Counted from the stretch's first letter, positions 1 to 12,452 are shown. The stretch: 64,000 nucleotides of DNA from Brachyhypopomus gauderio (GCF_052324685.1 NW_027507071.1:1-64000), one strand, 5' to 3'. Numbers and translations are program-made. Notes: generated by a model not told the origin, from the sequence alone.

Positions 1-399
1 CCTATAGTTTTTGAAGGAGATTTTCCTTGACCACTGTTGCCTTTGGCTTGCTCACCAGAATTTTTTTTGTTGTTGATGATTCTGGACTTCTATAAGGGTG
101 CTTTGTGTAAAAACCACTATATAAATACATTTCATTTGATGATTAATGTTTATTAAATGTTCCTTTTCTACACAATGTTTGCATATTTCATTAATTAAGG
201 TAACAGGCTGGTAATATAAATACAGATTTAATACATCAGGGTATATACAAAGATTCTTAAGTTGAATTTAATACCTTTTTAATACCTACAAAATATTTTT
301 TAATACCAGCATGACTTAAAGCGGCGACTGAAGTGGCCTCTCGGTTGTTGCTAACCACTGGCCTAAACCAGTCTTTAAACAGGCATGAAAATGGGTCAG

Positions 400-1404
400 T
401 GTCAGTCCTGCCTCCCTCCTGTCGGTCATGTCTTCTGTTTGTCTTTTATTTTGAAATTTCCTAGTTGTGTCTGTCTTCACTCCCCTGCCCCCTCGTTATT
501 GCTTTCTGCTGTGTCTTGTTGAGTCCCTTGGTTGGTTAGTGTATTTAAGTCTTGTGTTTAATCTCTTGTTTGTATGCGATTTGGTATCTTGGTCTTTTGT
601 GTCTGTAATACTAGTCTGTATGTACTCCTTGTATTTTGTATTCCCTATTAGATGTACTTTGTGTGACTTTGGTTTCTCTAGTGATTTTGCTTGTTGATGT
701 CTTTGCTTTTATTTAGCCTTGTTCACCCAGCTATTTCTGTTAGTGTTGTTTGGTTCATAAGTTAGGTGTTTGATTATTCTTGGGGTATGTTTTGTGTGCT
801 TTGTGTATATGTATCAGTTTTGTCATTTAATTCATTGTTCAGTCCGCACTTGCGTTCAGCCCTCTCTCCTAGTTGTTACAGAATAACCGACCTACAATGA
901 ACGCAGCGGACAGTGGAGTGAGGCATGTTGCTTGCTTGCCTCCTCCCAAAGATGATGAGGACTTTCAGGTACAGCTGGACTATTTGCAGTCATGTTTCAT
1001 TTTGGACACTGCAGGTAAACCTGTTGCAATGCCCTCTTTAACTGACTCCCCAGACATGTACGATGGAGAGGAGCGTAATGCTGATGCCTTTGTTCTACAA
1101 TGTAGCCTGTATTTTCAGTTCCTGACATGCCCTATGCCACCGGAAAAGGCTCTGGTGCTCTTTATGAGGGCAAGACTACAGGGAAAGGCGCTTCAGTGGG
1201 CAAACCTCATCCTTGCGCACCGGACGGGGGAAGCCTGGACTGTGGAGGGGTTTTTCAAACTCTTACAGGCTAGGTTCTCCGGTGTTGCCCCCCCAGCCCT
1301 ACAGCATGTCTGAGACTGTAGGTGCTACTACACCTCTTCCTGGAGTGGTCTTCTCCACCAGTATGGTGGATTTTCCTAAGACTTTTTTGGGGGGGGTGCT
1401 ATGA
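400..1404 (+). mobile_element. Gypsy-family LTR plus gag fragment, fossil (unit 1)
   Basis: An LTR-like block (about 400-880) begins TGTCAG and ends GTTACA. Its T-rich style and the 'cagtccgcacttgcg' stretch near its end resemble fish Gypsy LTRs. A gag-type reading frame follows from the ATG at 897. It contains PDMYDGEERNADAFVLQCSLYF and a QGKALQWAN-type stretch, typical of the Ty3/Gypsy gag family related to PEG10/RTL (DUF4939-like). No protease, reverse transcriptase, integrase or second LTR was seen, so the element is truncated and broken. It was already in this state before the array amplified, because all copies share the same ends. Confidence 0.7.
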
Positions 1405-1776
1405 GCCTATGCGTCGGGCCCTCATGTCTCATCAGACCGACCCCATTGGCAATGTGGGGAGGAAGAGGGGACTGAGGGGCGGCGCAAGGGCATGTCCATG
1501 TTCCTCCCCAGATGCTCCAGCGGCCTCGGCGCCTCCTAACCCGCAGACAGACATACATTTGCTATCAAATCAAAGCCCACCCTATCCTCTAAAATATTAA
1601 TATAAACTGATTCCACTGTAGGTAAGGTAGTTAATCACTGTATGTATAGTGACATAGAACATTTGTGGAATTACGGTAAATTGCAAATAATAAACAAAAT
1701 ACAACATGACTGTTGTCCACAAACTTTAAATAAATTATGCATGCAATGTATGGATTATATTCAGATATAACCAAAA

Positions 1777-1949
1777 AAACTTCTCTCTGCCTCAGAGGAT
1801 GAAACATGGACTACTAAAAGCAACCTGACCAGAGCTTCCACTTGCCCAAATAATCCATGTACCTCTGAAGGCAAAGCATGAATGATCTCTGCAGCTTCTG
1901 CACTGTTACTGTATCTTTGTACCAGTACTCTCCTAATAAGGTGATACAT
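1777..1949 (-). pseudogene. hAT transposase C-terminal fragment (unit 1)
   Basis: On the minus strand this reads as about 58 residues containing LPSEVHGLFGQVEALVRLLL followed by VSSSEAERSF. That is the hAT-family C-terminal dimerisation region, where the usual text is 'LLLV.PVSS..AERSFS.LRRLK'. The match stops right after ERSF, which is a common exon boundary in fish hAT genes, and no other hAT part is visible nearby. It is a short orphan exon or fragment and cannot be functional alone. All six units carry it. Confidence 0.6.
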
Positions 1950-3077
1950 AATATTTAAAATAATATAACAGGTTTGATTATTATTATTTACTTAAACTAT
2001 TTCCGCTCTTAAAAAAAAACTCAGGAGTGTTGTGTCCTGTGGTTTTATTTGTTTCTTTGGTGGCATGCTGAAATGAAATGACAAAAAATGTATGTTAAGG
2101 TTTCCTGACTAGACAAGACTAACGTTAATGTTGGACAGTCCGTGTCCCAAACAGCACACTCTGGAACATTACATACTGCACTACTGAAAACACTTCAAAC
2201 CATGGTGTCCATTTATTTATTCGTTTATTTGTTTTATTCATTATATTTTATTTTTTACACATTCAGTGTAGTAGCAGTTTTGGACGTGGCCAGAGAGTAA
2301 TGTAACTTTATGTTTCAGGGAGCTTTCTGACAAGTTTTAATATAAACGTTAGCTAACCCAAACCCTCCTAGTCTGGTACCATAACAGCACATTGCAATAA
2401 AGCTATTTTATGGTCATATGGTTGGCTATTCATTGCTCTTATCACTGACCTCGCGTTTAACACGGGCGCAAACTACCCGCCGCTCCAGCGAGGCGAGAGC
2501 TCGGGTCAGTGACATTGACTGTATATATAATGGACGGTACGTCACCGTTGACTCCCATTGTGAGTTTTTGAAGCCACCAAGATGGCCACAAGGACGCTGC
2601 CATCTTGAAAATTGCAGCCAGAGCATGCGCATTAGAACCGGTAGGCAGGACAGTATCTCCGCCAGAGACCTATCTCCGCTCCGACATTTGTTAGGATACG
2701 CCCACCAGTATAGACACTTTTGACGTTTTACAAAATAAACAAAGGTAAAAGGTTTTAATATTGCTGTCGAGAGTTTTGCTGTCGAGAGTTTCGCGTTCAC
2801 GTTTGAGCGTCTGGTATTAGATGTCAACCAACGCAGCTATTAACTGTCAATCACCTTATCGCCACACCCCTTTAAGTAACACTTAATAACTTCTATAAAA
2901 TCTGTTTATCATAGAGAAAAACACTGGAAGAGATACTAACGCAATGGGGTCTTACAGAATTGACAAAATATAATTGCTCAAAAAACTTATTTTACGTGTA
3001 ATAAAAATTCAAAGTTTGTCGTCCGGCCCGTTCACCAACATGGGAATGGGCGGGGTTAAAAGTTGTACTGCAGCCAG
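1950..3077. other. Unrecognised segment of the unit (shown for unit 1)
   Basis: I recognise no gene here. The left part is AT-rich. The stretch around 2450-2830 is GC-richer and contains AAGATGGCC (2579-2587) facing GCCATCTT (2599-2606), two YY1-like motifs in inverted orientation. Two copies of GCTGTCGAGAGTTT follow near 2763-2792, and a GC box (GGGCGGGG) lies near 3049. The open frames on both strands across 2418-2827 resemble no protein I know and are probably chance. The equivalent segments occur in every other unit. Confidence 0.5.
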
Positions 3078-3091
3078 CCACTAGAGGGCAG
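3078..3091 (+). promoter_or_regulatory. CTCF-like motif (unit 1)
   Basis: CCACTAGAGGGCAG fits the vertebrate CTCF core consensus (CCASYAGRKGGCA). It lies about 90 bp upstream of the palindromic MITE. Binding is inferred from sequence only. Confidence 0.5.
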
Positions 3092-3183
3092 CTGACTCAC
3101 GTTTTAAACGTTTTATCACGACAAGAGCTACACAATACTGCTCTAAAACACAGTGCTCTGATAAAGAAGATAAATGGAATGTA

Positions 3184-3382
3184 TGGAAGCCCATTTCCGC
3201 CACCTAAAATAAAAAATAAAAATTGCTATCTCATTATTTTGAGATACTAAGTCATTATATACTATAGTATCTCAAAATAATGACTTAGTATCTCGAAATA
3301 ATGAGATAGCAATTTACTTAATAATGAGAAAAAAATATATGTGCTGTTTTTTTTTACTTTAGGTGGTGGGAATGGGCTTCCA
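3184..3382. mobile_element. Palindromic MITE, TA target site (unit 1)
   Basis: A 199-bp fold-back element. Its ends are imperfect inverted repeats of about 25 bp, starting TGGAAGCCCATTTCC on the left and ending GGGAATGGGCTTCCA on the right, and it is flanked by TA on both sides. The core (about 3219-3315) is itself an inverted repeat of alternating 'gagatactaagtcatta' blocks. TA flanks and fold-back form suggest a Tc1/mariner-class miniature element. It sits about 60 bp upstream of the splice acceptor that opens the transposase exon. Confidence 0.75.
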
Positions 3383-3443
3383 TATAAATGTCTGTATTGT
3401 AAAGACGACATTTTACCCTGATGCTTTTGTCGGCATTTTTCAG

Positions 3444-4446
3444 GTGCCCTGGATGCTGCTGCTGAAAAAATCAGAGAATTGGAGGCCAAGGTCAGAGAAT
3501 TAGAATCTCAGCTCAGGGGCCTGCAAATCAACAGATTTTGTGCAACTGATGAGAAGTTCAGATTCTACACCCGTTTTCCATCAGAGAAGGTATTTTTGAT
3601 CTTTTGGGAGTCGGTTGCTCCCTCAGCATCCAGGTTGGTGTACTGGAGTAAAGCACAGAGGAACGAGGGTGTGATGGAAATTGAGAAACCAAGTCCAAAC
3701 CAAAGACTGGCACTTGTGGATGAATTGTTCATGTACTGCTGCCGTGTTGCAGTTGGCCTGAAAGAGAAGGTTCTTGCAGACATCTTTGGGGTCAGCACAA
3801 CAACTGTAAGCAGAGTTCTCATCACATGGGCCAACTATTTATACCTGGTCTTGGTTTCAGTGCCAACCTGGATGTAAAGGGAACAGGTCCAAGCAACCAT
3901 GCCAGAGAAGTTTAAACAGTACTGTTCAAACGTTAGAGTGATCCTGGACTGTACAGAAATCAGATGCAAAACTCCATCATCGCTTACACTCCAGTCTGAA
4001 ACATTTTCAGTGTACAAGAATCACACAACTTTTAGAGCACTGATAGGTGTTGCCCTATGTGGTGTAATCACCTTTGTTTCAAAGCTCTTCACAGGGGCAG
4101 TGTCTGACAAAGAAATAACAAGACAGTCTGGAATTCTCAGCCTACTGGAACCAGGAGACAAGGGCAGACAAGGGCTTTATCATTGACCAGATGCTGTCTG
4201 ATGTTGGTGCAACACTCATCATCCCCCCCTTCAAGAAATCCACCTGCTTCAGCAAGGAGGACACGGAGAAAACACAAGCCATAGCTCGTCTCTGAATCCT
4301 GGTGGAGAGAGCTATCAGAAGAGTCAAAGAATACCACATCTGGGACACAACCATTCCTCTTACCCTATCAGGCTCAGTGAATCTGCTGTGGACTACCGGT
4401 TGTTGTAATGACCAACTACCAAGGTCCCTTAGATTTAAACAGTGAT
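3444..4446 (+). pseudogene. DDE_Tnp_4 (Harbinger/ISL2EU-like) transposase remnant (unit 1)
   Basis: The 3' exon of a DNA-transposon transposase, opening after a splice acceptor at 3443. The parts in order are: a short coiled coil (AAEKIRELEAKVRELESQL), a helix-turn-helix of the HTH_Tnp_4 type (LADIFGVSTTTVSRVLITWA), and an IS5-like DDE catalytic domain with ILDCTEIRC, then ADKGFIIDQ in another frame, then ILVERAIRRVKEYHIW. The natural end is probably the TGA at 4444. It is broken: an in-frame stop follows PTWM at about 3874, there is a frameshift before the ADKGF motif near 4160, and a stop lies upstream of ILVERA near 4292. A-type units also have an extra C near 4222. No THAP-domain exon, usual for ISL2EU transposases, was seen in the unit. 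Confidence 0.8.
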
Positions 4447-5082
4447 GTACCTGTCTAAATTATTCTTCTAACACTGGAAGAAACAAAGATACAAAATTAT
4501 TTATAGTTCTATTCATGTTTAATGATGGAATGAAGGTTTTTTGTTTATATTATGTTTTTTTTTTTTGTTACAGACCTGTAACAACTTCTTTAAGAGGCTT
4601 CTCTGTCCTCCACTCATTACCTGTATTAATGGCACCAGGATGATGTTTCCTCTTGTGAGTCTTGGTTCCTCCCAAGGTTTCTTCCTATAGTTTTTGAAGG
4701 AGATTTTCCTTGACCACTGTTGCCTTTGGCTTGCTCACCAGAATTTTTTTTGTTGTTGATGATTCTGGACTTCTATAAGGGTGCTTTGTGTAAAAACCAC
4801 TATATAAATACATTTCATTTGATGATTAATGTTTATTAAATGTTCCTTTTCTACACAATGTTTGCATATTTCATTAATTAAGGTAACAGGCTGGTAATAT
4901 AAATACAGATTTAATACATCAGGGTATATACAAAGATTCTTAAGTTGAATTTAATACCTTTTTAATACCTACAAAATATTTTTTAATACCAGCATGACTT
5001 AAAGCGGCGACTGAAGTGGCCTCTCGGTTGTTGCTAACCACTGGCCTAAACCAGTCTTTAAACAGGCATGAAAATGGGTCAG

Positions 5083-6086
5083 TGTCAGTCCTGCCTCCCT
5101 CCTGTCGGTCATGTCTTCTGTTTGTCTTTTATTTTGAAATTTCCTAGTTGTGTCTGTCTTCACTCCCCTGCCCCCTCGTTATTGCTTTCTGCTGTGTCTT
5201 GTTGAGTCCCTTGGTTGGTTAGTGTATTTAAGTCTTGTGTTTAATCTCTTGTTTGTATGCGATTTGGTATCTTGGTCTTTTGTGTCTGTAATACTAGTCT
5301 GTATGTACTCCTTGTATTTTGTATTCCCTATTAGATGTACTTTGTGTGACTTTGGTTTCTCTAGGGGTATTGCTTGTTGATGTCTTTGCTTTTATTTAGC
5401 CTTGTCCACCCAGCTATTCCTGTTAGTGTTGTTTGGTTCATAAGTTAGGTGTTTGATTATTCTTGGGGTATGTTTTGTGTGCTTTGTGTATATGTATCAG
5501 TTTTGTCATTAAATTCATTGTTCAGTCCGCACTTGCGTTCAGCCCTCTCTCCTAGTTGTTACAGAATAACCGACCTACAATGAACGCAGCGGACAGTGGA
5601 GTGAGGCATGTTGCTTGCTTGCCTCCTCCCAAAGATGATGAGGACTTTCAGGTACAGCTGGACTATTTGCAGTCATGTTTCATTTTGGACACTGCAGGTA
5701 AACCTGTTGCAATGCCCTCTTTAACTGACTCCCCAGACATGTACGATGGAGAGGAGCGTAATGCTGATGCCTTTGTTCTACAATGTAGCCTGTATTTTCA
5801 GTTCCTGACATGCCCTATGCCACCGGAAAAGGCTCTGGTGCTCTTTATGAGGGCAAGACTACAGGGAAAGGCGCTTCAGTGGGCAAACCTCATCCTTGCG
5901 CACCGGACGGGGGAAGCCTGGACTGTGGAGGGGTTTTTCAAACTCTTACAGGCTAGGTTCTCCGGTGTTGCCCCCCAGCCCTACAGCATGTCTGAGACTG
6001 TAGGTGCTACTACACCTCTTCCTGGAGTGGTCTTCTCCACCAGTATGGTGGATTTTCCTAAGACTTTTTTGGGGGGGGTGCTATGA
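5083..6086 (+). mobile_element. Gypsy LTR/gag fossil (unit 2)
   Basis: Copy of the unit 1 fossil: LTR-like block 5083-5563, gag-type frame from 5580. Broken remnant with no pol region. Confidence 0.7.
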
Positions 6087-6457
6087 GCCTATGCGTCGGG
6101 CCCTCATGTCTCATCAGACCGACCCCATTGGCAATGTGGGGAGGAAGAGGGGACTGAGGGGCGGCGCAAGGGCATGTCCATGTTCCTCCCCAGATGCTCC
6201 AGCGGCCTCGGCGCCTCCTAACCCGCAGACAGACATACATTTGCTATCAAATCAAAGCCCACCCTATCCTCTAAAATATTAATATAAACTGATTCCACTG
6301 TAGGTAAGGTAGTTAATCACTGTATGTATAGTGACATAGAACATTTGTGGAATTACGGTAAATTGCAAATAATAAACAAAATACAACATGACTGTTGTCC
6401 ACAAACTTTAAATAAATTATGCATGCAATGTATGGATTATATTCAGATATAACCAAA

Positions 6458-6630
6458 AAACTTCTCTCTGCCTCAGAGGATGAAACATGGACTACTAAAA
6501 GCAACCTGACCAGAGCTTCCACTTGCCCAAATAATCCATGTACCTCTGAAGGCAAAGCATGAATGATCTCTGCAGCTTCTGCACTGTTACTGTATCTTTG
6601 TACCAGTACTCTCCTAATAAGGTGATACAT
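6458..6630 (-). pseudogene. hAT transposase C-terminal fragment (unit 2)
   Basis: Copy of the unit 1 fragment with the same VSSSEAERSF end. Confidence 0.6.
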
Positions 6631-7759
6631 AATATTTAAAATAATATAACAGGTTTGATTATTATTATTTACTTAAACTATTTCCGCTCTTAAAAAAAAA
6701 ACTCAGGAGTGTTGTGTCCTGTGGTTTTATTTGTTTCTTTGGTGGCATGCTGAAATGAAATGACAAAAAATGTATGTTAAGGTTTCCTGACTAGACAAGA
6801 CTAACGTTAATGTTGGACAGTCCGTGTCCCAAACAGCACACTCTGGAACATTACATACTGCACTACTGAAAACACTTCAAACCATGGTGTCCATTTATTT
6901 ATTCGTTTATTTGTTTTATTCATTATATTTTATTTTTTACACATTCAGTGTAGTAGCAGTTTTGGACGTGGCCAGAGAGTAATGTAACTTTATGTTTCAG
7001 GGAGCTTTCTGACAAGTTTTAATATAAACGTTAGCTAACCCAAACCCTCCTAGTCTGGTACCATAACAGCACATTGCAATAAAGCTATTTTATGGTCATA
7101 TGGTTGGCTATTCATTGCTCTTATCACTGACCTCGCGTTTAACACGGGCGCAAACTACCCGCCGCTCCAGCGAGGCGAGAGCTCGGGTCAGTGACATTGA
7201 CTGTATATATAATGGACGGTACGTCACCGTTGACTCCCATTGTGAGTTTTTGAAGCCACCAAGATGGCCACAAGGACGCTGCCATCTTGAAAATTGCAGC
7301 CAGAGCATGCGCATTAGAACCGGTAGGCAGGACAGTATCTCCGCCAGAGACCTATCTCCGCTCCGACATTTGTTAGGATACGCCCACCAGTATAGACACT
7401 TTTGACGTTTTACAAAATAAACAAAGGTAAAAGGTTTTAATATTGCTGTCGAGAGTTTTGCTGTCGAGAGTTTCGCGTTCACGTTTGAGCGTCTGGTATT
7501 AGATGTCAACCAACGCAGCTATTAACTGTCAATCACCTTATCGCCACACCCCTTTAAGTAACACTTAATAACTTCTATAAAATCTGTTTATCATAGAGAA
7601 AAACACTGGAAGAGATACTAACGCAATGGGGTCTTACAGAATTGACAAAATATAATTGCTCAAAAAACTTATTTTACGTGTAATAAAAATTCAAAGTTTG
7701 TCGTCCGGCCCGTTCACCAACATGGGAATGGGCGGGGTTAAAAGTTGTACTGCAGCCAG

Positions 7760-7773
7760 CCACTAGAGGGCAG
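7760..7773 (+). promoter_or_regulatory. CTCF-like motif (unit 2)
   Basis: Same 14-bp motif and orientation as in unit 1. Confidence 0.5.
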
Positions 7774-7865
7774 CTGACTCACGTTTTAAACGTTTTATCA
7801 CGACAAGAGCTACACAATACTGCTCTAAAACACAGTGCTCTGATAAAGAAGATAAATGGAATGTA

Positions 7866-8064
7866 TGGAAGCCCATTTCCGCCACCTAAAATAAAAAATA
7901 AAAATTGCTATCTCATTATTTTGAGATACTAAGTCATTATATACTATAGTATCTCAAAATAATGACTTAGTATCTCGAAATAATGAGATAGCAATTTACT
8001 TAATAATGAGAAAAAAATATATGTGCTGTTTTTTTTTACTTTAGGTGGTGGGAATGGGCTTCCA
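7866..8064. mobile_element. Palindromic MITE (unit 2)
   Basis: Copy of the unit 1 MITE, with TA at 7864-7865. Confidence 0.75.
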
Positions 8065-8125
8065 TATAAATGTCTGTATTGTAAAGACGACATTTTACCC
8101 TGATGCTTTTGTCGGCATTTTTCAG

Positions 8126-9126
8126 GTGCCCTGGATGCTGCTGCTGAAAAAATCAGAGAATTGGAGGCCAAGGTCAGAGAATTAGAATCTCAGCTCAGGG
8201 GCCTGCAAATCAACAGATTTTGTGCAACTGATGAGAAGTTCAGATTCTACACCCGTTTTCCATCAGAGAAGGTATTTTTGATCTTTTGGGAGTCGGTTGC
8301 TCCCTCAGCATCCAGGTTGGTGTACTGGAGTAAAGCACAGAGAAACGAGGGTGTGATGGAAATTGAGAAACCAAGTCCAAACCAAAGACTGGCACTTGTG
8401 GATGAATTGTTCATGTACTGCTGCCGTGTTGCAGTTGGCCTGAAAGAGAAGGTTCTTGCAGACATCTTTGGGGTCAGCACAACAACTGTAAGCAGAGTTC
8501 TCATCACATGGGCCAACTATTTATACCTGGTCTTGGTTTCAGTGCCAACCTGGATGTAAAGGGAACAGGTCCAAGCAACCATGCCAGAGAAGTTTAAACA
8601 GTACTGTTCAAACGTTAGAGTGATCCTGGACTGTACAGAAATCAGATGCAAAACTCCATCATCGCTTACACTCCAGTCTGAAACATTTTCAGTGTACAAG
8701 AATCACACAACTTTTAGAGCACTGATAGGTGTTGCCCTATGTGGTGTAATCACCTTTGTTTCAAAGCTCTTCACAGGGGCAGTGTCTGACAAAGAAATAA
8801 CAAGACAGTCTGGAATTCTCAGCCTACTGGAACCAGGAGACAAGGGCAGACAAGGGCTTTATCATTGACCAGATGCTGTCTGATGTTGGTGCAACACTCA
8901 TCATCCCCCCTTCAAGAAATCCACCTGCTTCAGCAAGGAGGACACGGAGAAAACACAAGCCATAGCTCGTCTCTGAATCCTGGTGGAGAGAGCTATCAGA
9001 AGAGTCAAAGAATACCACATCTGGGACACAACCATTCCTCTTACCCTTTCAGGCTCAGTGAATCTGCTGTGGACTACCGGTTGTTGTAATGACCAACTAC
9101 CAAGGTCCCTTAGATTTAAACAGTGA
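8126..9126 (+). pseudogene. DDE_Tnp_4 transposase remnant (unit 2)
   Basis: Copy of the unit 1 remnant with the same stops. The C-run is one base shorter, so the IIPPFKKS stretch stays in frame locally. Confidence 0.8.
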
Positions 9127-9762
9127 TGTACCTGTCTAAATTATTCTTCTAACACTGGAAGAAACAAAGATACAAAATTATTTATAGTTCTATTCATGTT
9201 TAATGATGGAATGAAGGTTTTTTGTTTATATTATGTTTTTTTTTTTGTTACAGACCTGTAACAACTTCTTTAAGAGGCTTCTCTGTCCTCCACTCATTAC
9301 CTGTATTAATGGCACCAGGATGATGTTTCCTCTTGTGAGTCTTGGTTCCTCCCAAGGTTTCTTCCTATAGTTTTTGAAGGAGATTTTCCTTGACCACTGT
9401 TGCCTTTGGCTTGCTCACCAGAATTTTTTTTGTTGTTGATGATTCTGGACTTCTATAAGGGTGCTTTGTGTAAAAACCACTATATAAATACATTTCATTT
9501 GATGATTAATGTTTATTAAATGTTCCTTTTCTACACAATGTTTGCATATTTCATTAATTAAGGTAACAGGCTGGTAATATAAATACAGATTTAATACATC
9601 AGGGTATATACAAAGATTCTTAAGTTGAATTTAATACCTTTTTAATACCTACAAAATATTTTTTAATACCAGCATGACTTAAAGCGGCGACTGAAGTGGC
9701 CTCTCGGTTGTTGCTAACCACTGGCCTAAACCAGTCTTTAAACAGGCATGAAAATGGGTCAG

Positions 9763-10766
9763 TGTCAGTCCTGCCTCCCTCCTGTCGGTCATGTCTTCTG
9801 TTTGTCTTTTATTTTGAAATTTCCTAGTTGTGTCTGTCTTCACTCCCCTGCCCCCTCGTTATTGCTTTCTGCTGTGTCTTGTTGAGTCCCTTGGTTGGTT
9901 AGTGTATTTAAGTCTTGTGTTTAATCTCTTGTTTGTATGCGATTTGGTATCTTGGTCTTTTGTGTCTGTAATACTAGTCTGTATGTACTCCTTGTATTTT
10001 GTATTCCCTATTAGATGTACTTTGTGTGACTTTGGTTTCTCTAGTGATTTTGCTTGTTGATGTCTTTGCTTTTATTTAGCCTTGTTCACCCAGCTATTTC
10101 TGTTAGTGTTGTTTGGTTCATAAGTTAGGTGTTTGATTATTCTTGGGGTATGTTTTGTGTGCTTTGTGTATATGTATCAGTTTTGTCATTTAATTCATTG
10201 TTCAGTCCGCACTTGCGTTCAGCCCTCTCTCCTAGTTGTTACAGAATAACCGACCTACAATGAACGCAGCGGACAGTGGAGTGAGGCATGTTGCTTGCTT
10301 GCCTCCTCCCAAAGATGATGAGGACTTTCAGGTACAGCTGGACTATTTGCAGTCATGTTTCATTTTGGACACTGCAGGTAAACCTGTTGCAATGCCCTCT
10401 TTAACTGACTCCCCAGACATGTACGATGGAGAGGAGCGTAATGCTGATGCCTTTGTTCTACAATGTAGCCTGTATTTTCAGTTCCTGACATGCCCTATGC
10501 CACCGGAAAAGGCTCTGGTGCTCTTTATGAGGGCAAGACTACAGGGAAAGGCGCTTCAGTGGGCAAACCTCATCCTTGCGCACCGGACGGGGGAAGCCTG
10601 GACTGTGGAGGGGTTTTTCAAACTCTTACAGGCTAGGTTCTCCGGTGTTGCCCCCCAGCCCTACAGCATGTCTGAGACTGTAGGTGCTACTACACCTCTT
10701 CCTGGAGTGGTCTTCTCCACCAGTATGGTGGATTTTCCTAAGACTTTTTTGGGGGGGGTGCTATGA
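9763..10766 (+). mobile_element. Gypsy LTR/gag fossil (unit 3)
   Basis: Copy of the unit 1 fossil: LTR-like block 9763-10243, gag-type frame from 10260. Broken remnant. Confidence 0.7.
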
Positions 10767-11137
10767 GCCTATGCGTCGGGCCCTCATGTCTCATCAGACC
10801 GACCCCATTGGCAATGTGGGGAGGAAGAGGGGACTGAGGGGCGGCGCAAGGGCATGTCCATGTTCCTCCCCAGATGCTCCAGCGGCCTCGGCGCCTCCTA
10901 ACCCGCAGACAGACATACATTTGCTATCAAATCAAAGCCCACCCTATCCTCTAAAATATTAATATAAACTGATTCCACTGTAGGTAAGGTAGTTAATCAC
11001 TGTATGTATAGTGACATAGAACATTTGTGGAATTACGGTAAATTGCAAATAATAAACAAAATACAACATGACTGTTGTCCACAAACTTTAAATAAATTAT
11101 GCATGCAATGTATGGATTATATTCAGATATAACCAAA

Positions 11138-11310
11138 AAACTTCTCTCTGCCTCAGAGGATGAAACATGGACTACTAAAAGCAACCTGACCAGAGCTTCC
11201 ACTTGCCCAAATAATCCATGTACCTCTGAAGGCAAAGCATGAATGATCTCTGCAGCTTCTGCACTGTTACTGTATCTTTGTACCAGTACTCTCCTAATAA
11301 GGTGATACAT
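11138..11310 (-). pseudogene. hAT transposase C-terminal fragment (unit 3)
   Basis: Copy of the unit 1 fragment with the same VSSSEAERSF end. Confidence 0.6.
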
Positions 11311-12438
11311 AATATTTAAAATAATATAACAGGTTTGATTATTATTATTTACTTAAACTATTTCCGCTCTTAAAAAAAAACTCAGGAGTGTTGTGTCCTG
11401 TGGTTTTATTTGTTTCTTTGGTGGCATGCTGAAATGAAATGACAAAAAATGTATGTTAAGGTTTCCTGACTAGACAAGACTAACGTTAATGTTGGACAGT
11501 CCGTGTCCCAAACAGCACACTCTGGAACATTACATACTGCACTACTGAAAACACTTCAAACCATGGTGTCCATTTATTTATTCGTTTATTTGTTTTATTC
11601 ATTATATTTTATTTTTTACACATTCAGTGTAGTAGCAGTTTTGGACGTGGCCAGAGAGTAATGTAACTTTATGTTTCAGGGAGCTTTCTGACAAGTTTTA
11701 ATATAAACGTTAGCTAACCCAAACCCTCCTAGTCTGGTACCATAACAGCACATTGCAATAAAGCTATTTTATGGTCATATGGTTGGCTATTCATTGCTCT
11801 TATCACTGACCTCGCGTTTAACACGGGCGCAAACTACCCGCCGCTCCAGCGAGGCGAGAGCTCGGGTCAGTGACATTGACTGTATATATAATGGACGGTA
11901 CGTCACCGTTGACTCCCATTGTGAGTTTTTGAAGCCACCAAGATGGCCACAAGGACGCTGCCATCTTGAAAATTGCAGCCAGAGCATGCGCATTAGAACC
12001 GGTAGGCAGGACAGTATCTCCGCCAGAGACCTATCTCCGCTCCGACATTTGTTAGGATACGCCCACCAGTATAGACACTTTTGACGTTTTACAAAATAAA
12101 CAAAGGTAAAAGGTTTTAATATTGCTGTCGAGAGTTTTGCTGTCGAGAGTTTCGCGTTCACGTTTGAGCGTCTGGTATTAGATGTCAACCAACGCAGCTA
12201 TTAACTGTCAATCACCTTATCGCCACACCCCTTTAAGTAACACTTAATAACTTCTATAAAATCTGTTTATCATAGAGAAAAACACTGGAAGAGATACTAA
12301 CGCAATGGGGTCTTACAGAATTGACAAAATATAATTGCTCAAAAAACTTATTTTACGTGTAATAAAAATTCAAAGTTTGTCGTCCGGCCCGTTCACCAAC
12401 ATGGGAATGGGCGGGGTTAAAAGTTGTACTGCAGCCAG

Positions 12439-12452
12439 CCACTAGAGGGCAG
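12439..12452 (+). promoter_or_regulatory. CTCF-like motif (unit 3)
   Basis: Same 14-bp motif and orientation as in unit 1. Confidence 0.5.

Larger units (their letters stand above)
1..4683 (+). repeat. Macrosatellite unit 1 (A-type)
   Basis: First visible unit of a head-to-tail array. The same sequence restarts at 4684, 9364, 14044, 18724, 25944 and 30624, almost base for base. The order inside the unit is: a tail sequence with the fish-repeat phrase 'cctcccaaggtttcttcc' just before the unit join, an LTR-like block, a gag fragment, a minus-strand hAT transposase fragment, about 1.1 kb of unrecognised sequence, a CTCF-like motif, a palindromic MITE and a DDE_Tnp_4 transposase remnant. Diagnostic A-type variants are ctagtgattttgc near 680, a 9-A run near 2010, aggaacgagg near 3660 and a 7-C run near 4222. 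The array begins before base 1, so the unit start used here is arbitrary. Confidence 0.95.
4684..9363 (+). repeat. Macrosatellite unit 2 (B-type)
   Basis: Nearly identical to unit 1. It carries the B-type variant set: ctaggggtattgc near 5365, tccacccagctattcc near 5404, a 10-A run near 6692, agaaacgagg near 8341 and a 6-C run near 8904. Unit 4 shares all of these. Confidence 0.95.

Noticed and set aside
467-697. A 76-codon hydrophobic frame repeated in all six units
   Set aside because: It lies in the T-rich LTR-like block. Its Leu/Phe/Val-rich composition follows from base bias and resembles no protein family.
1405-1600. The 92-codon frame downstream of gag as a separate gene
   Set aside because: It overlaps the fossil, has no motifs, and probably belongs to the untranslated or truncated part of the element.
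2426-2827. A 133-codon minus-strand frame and an overlapping plus-strand frame
   Set aside because: Both cover the same unrecognised segment, neither has family motifs, and identity between units reflects recent amplification and not coding constraint.
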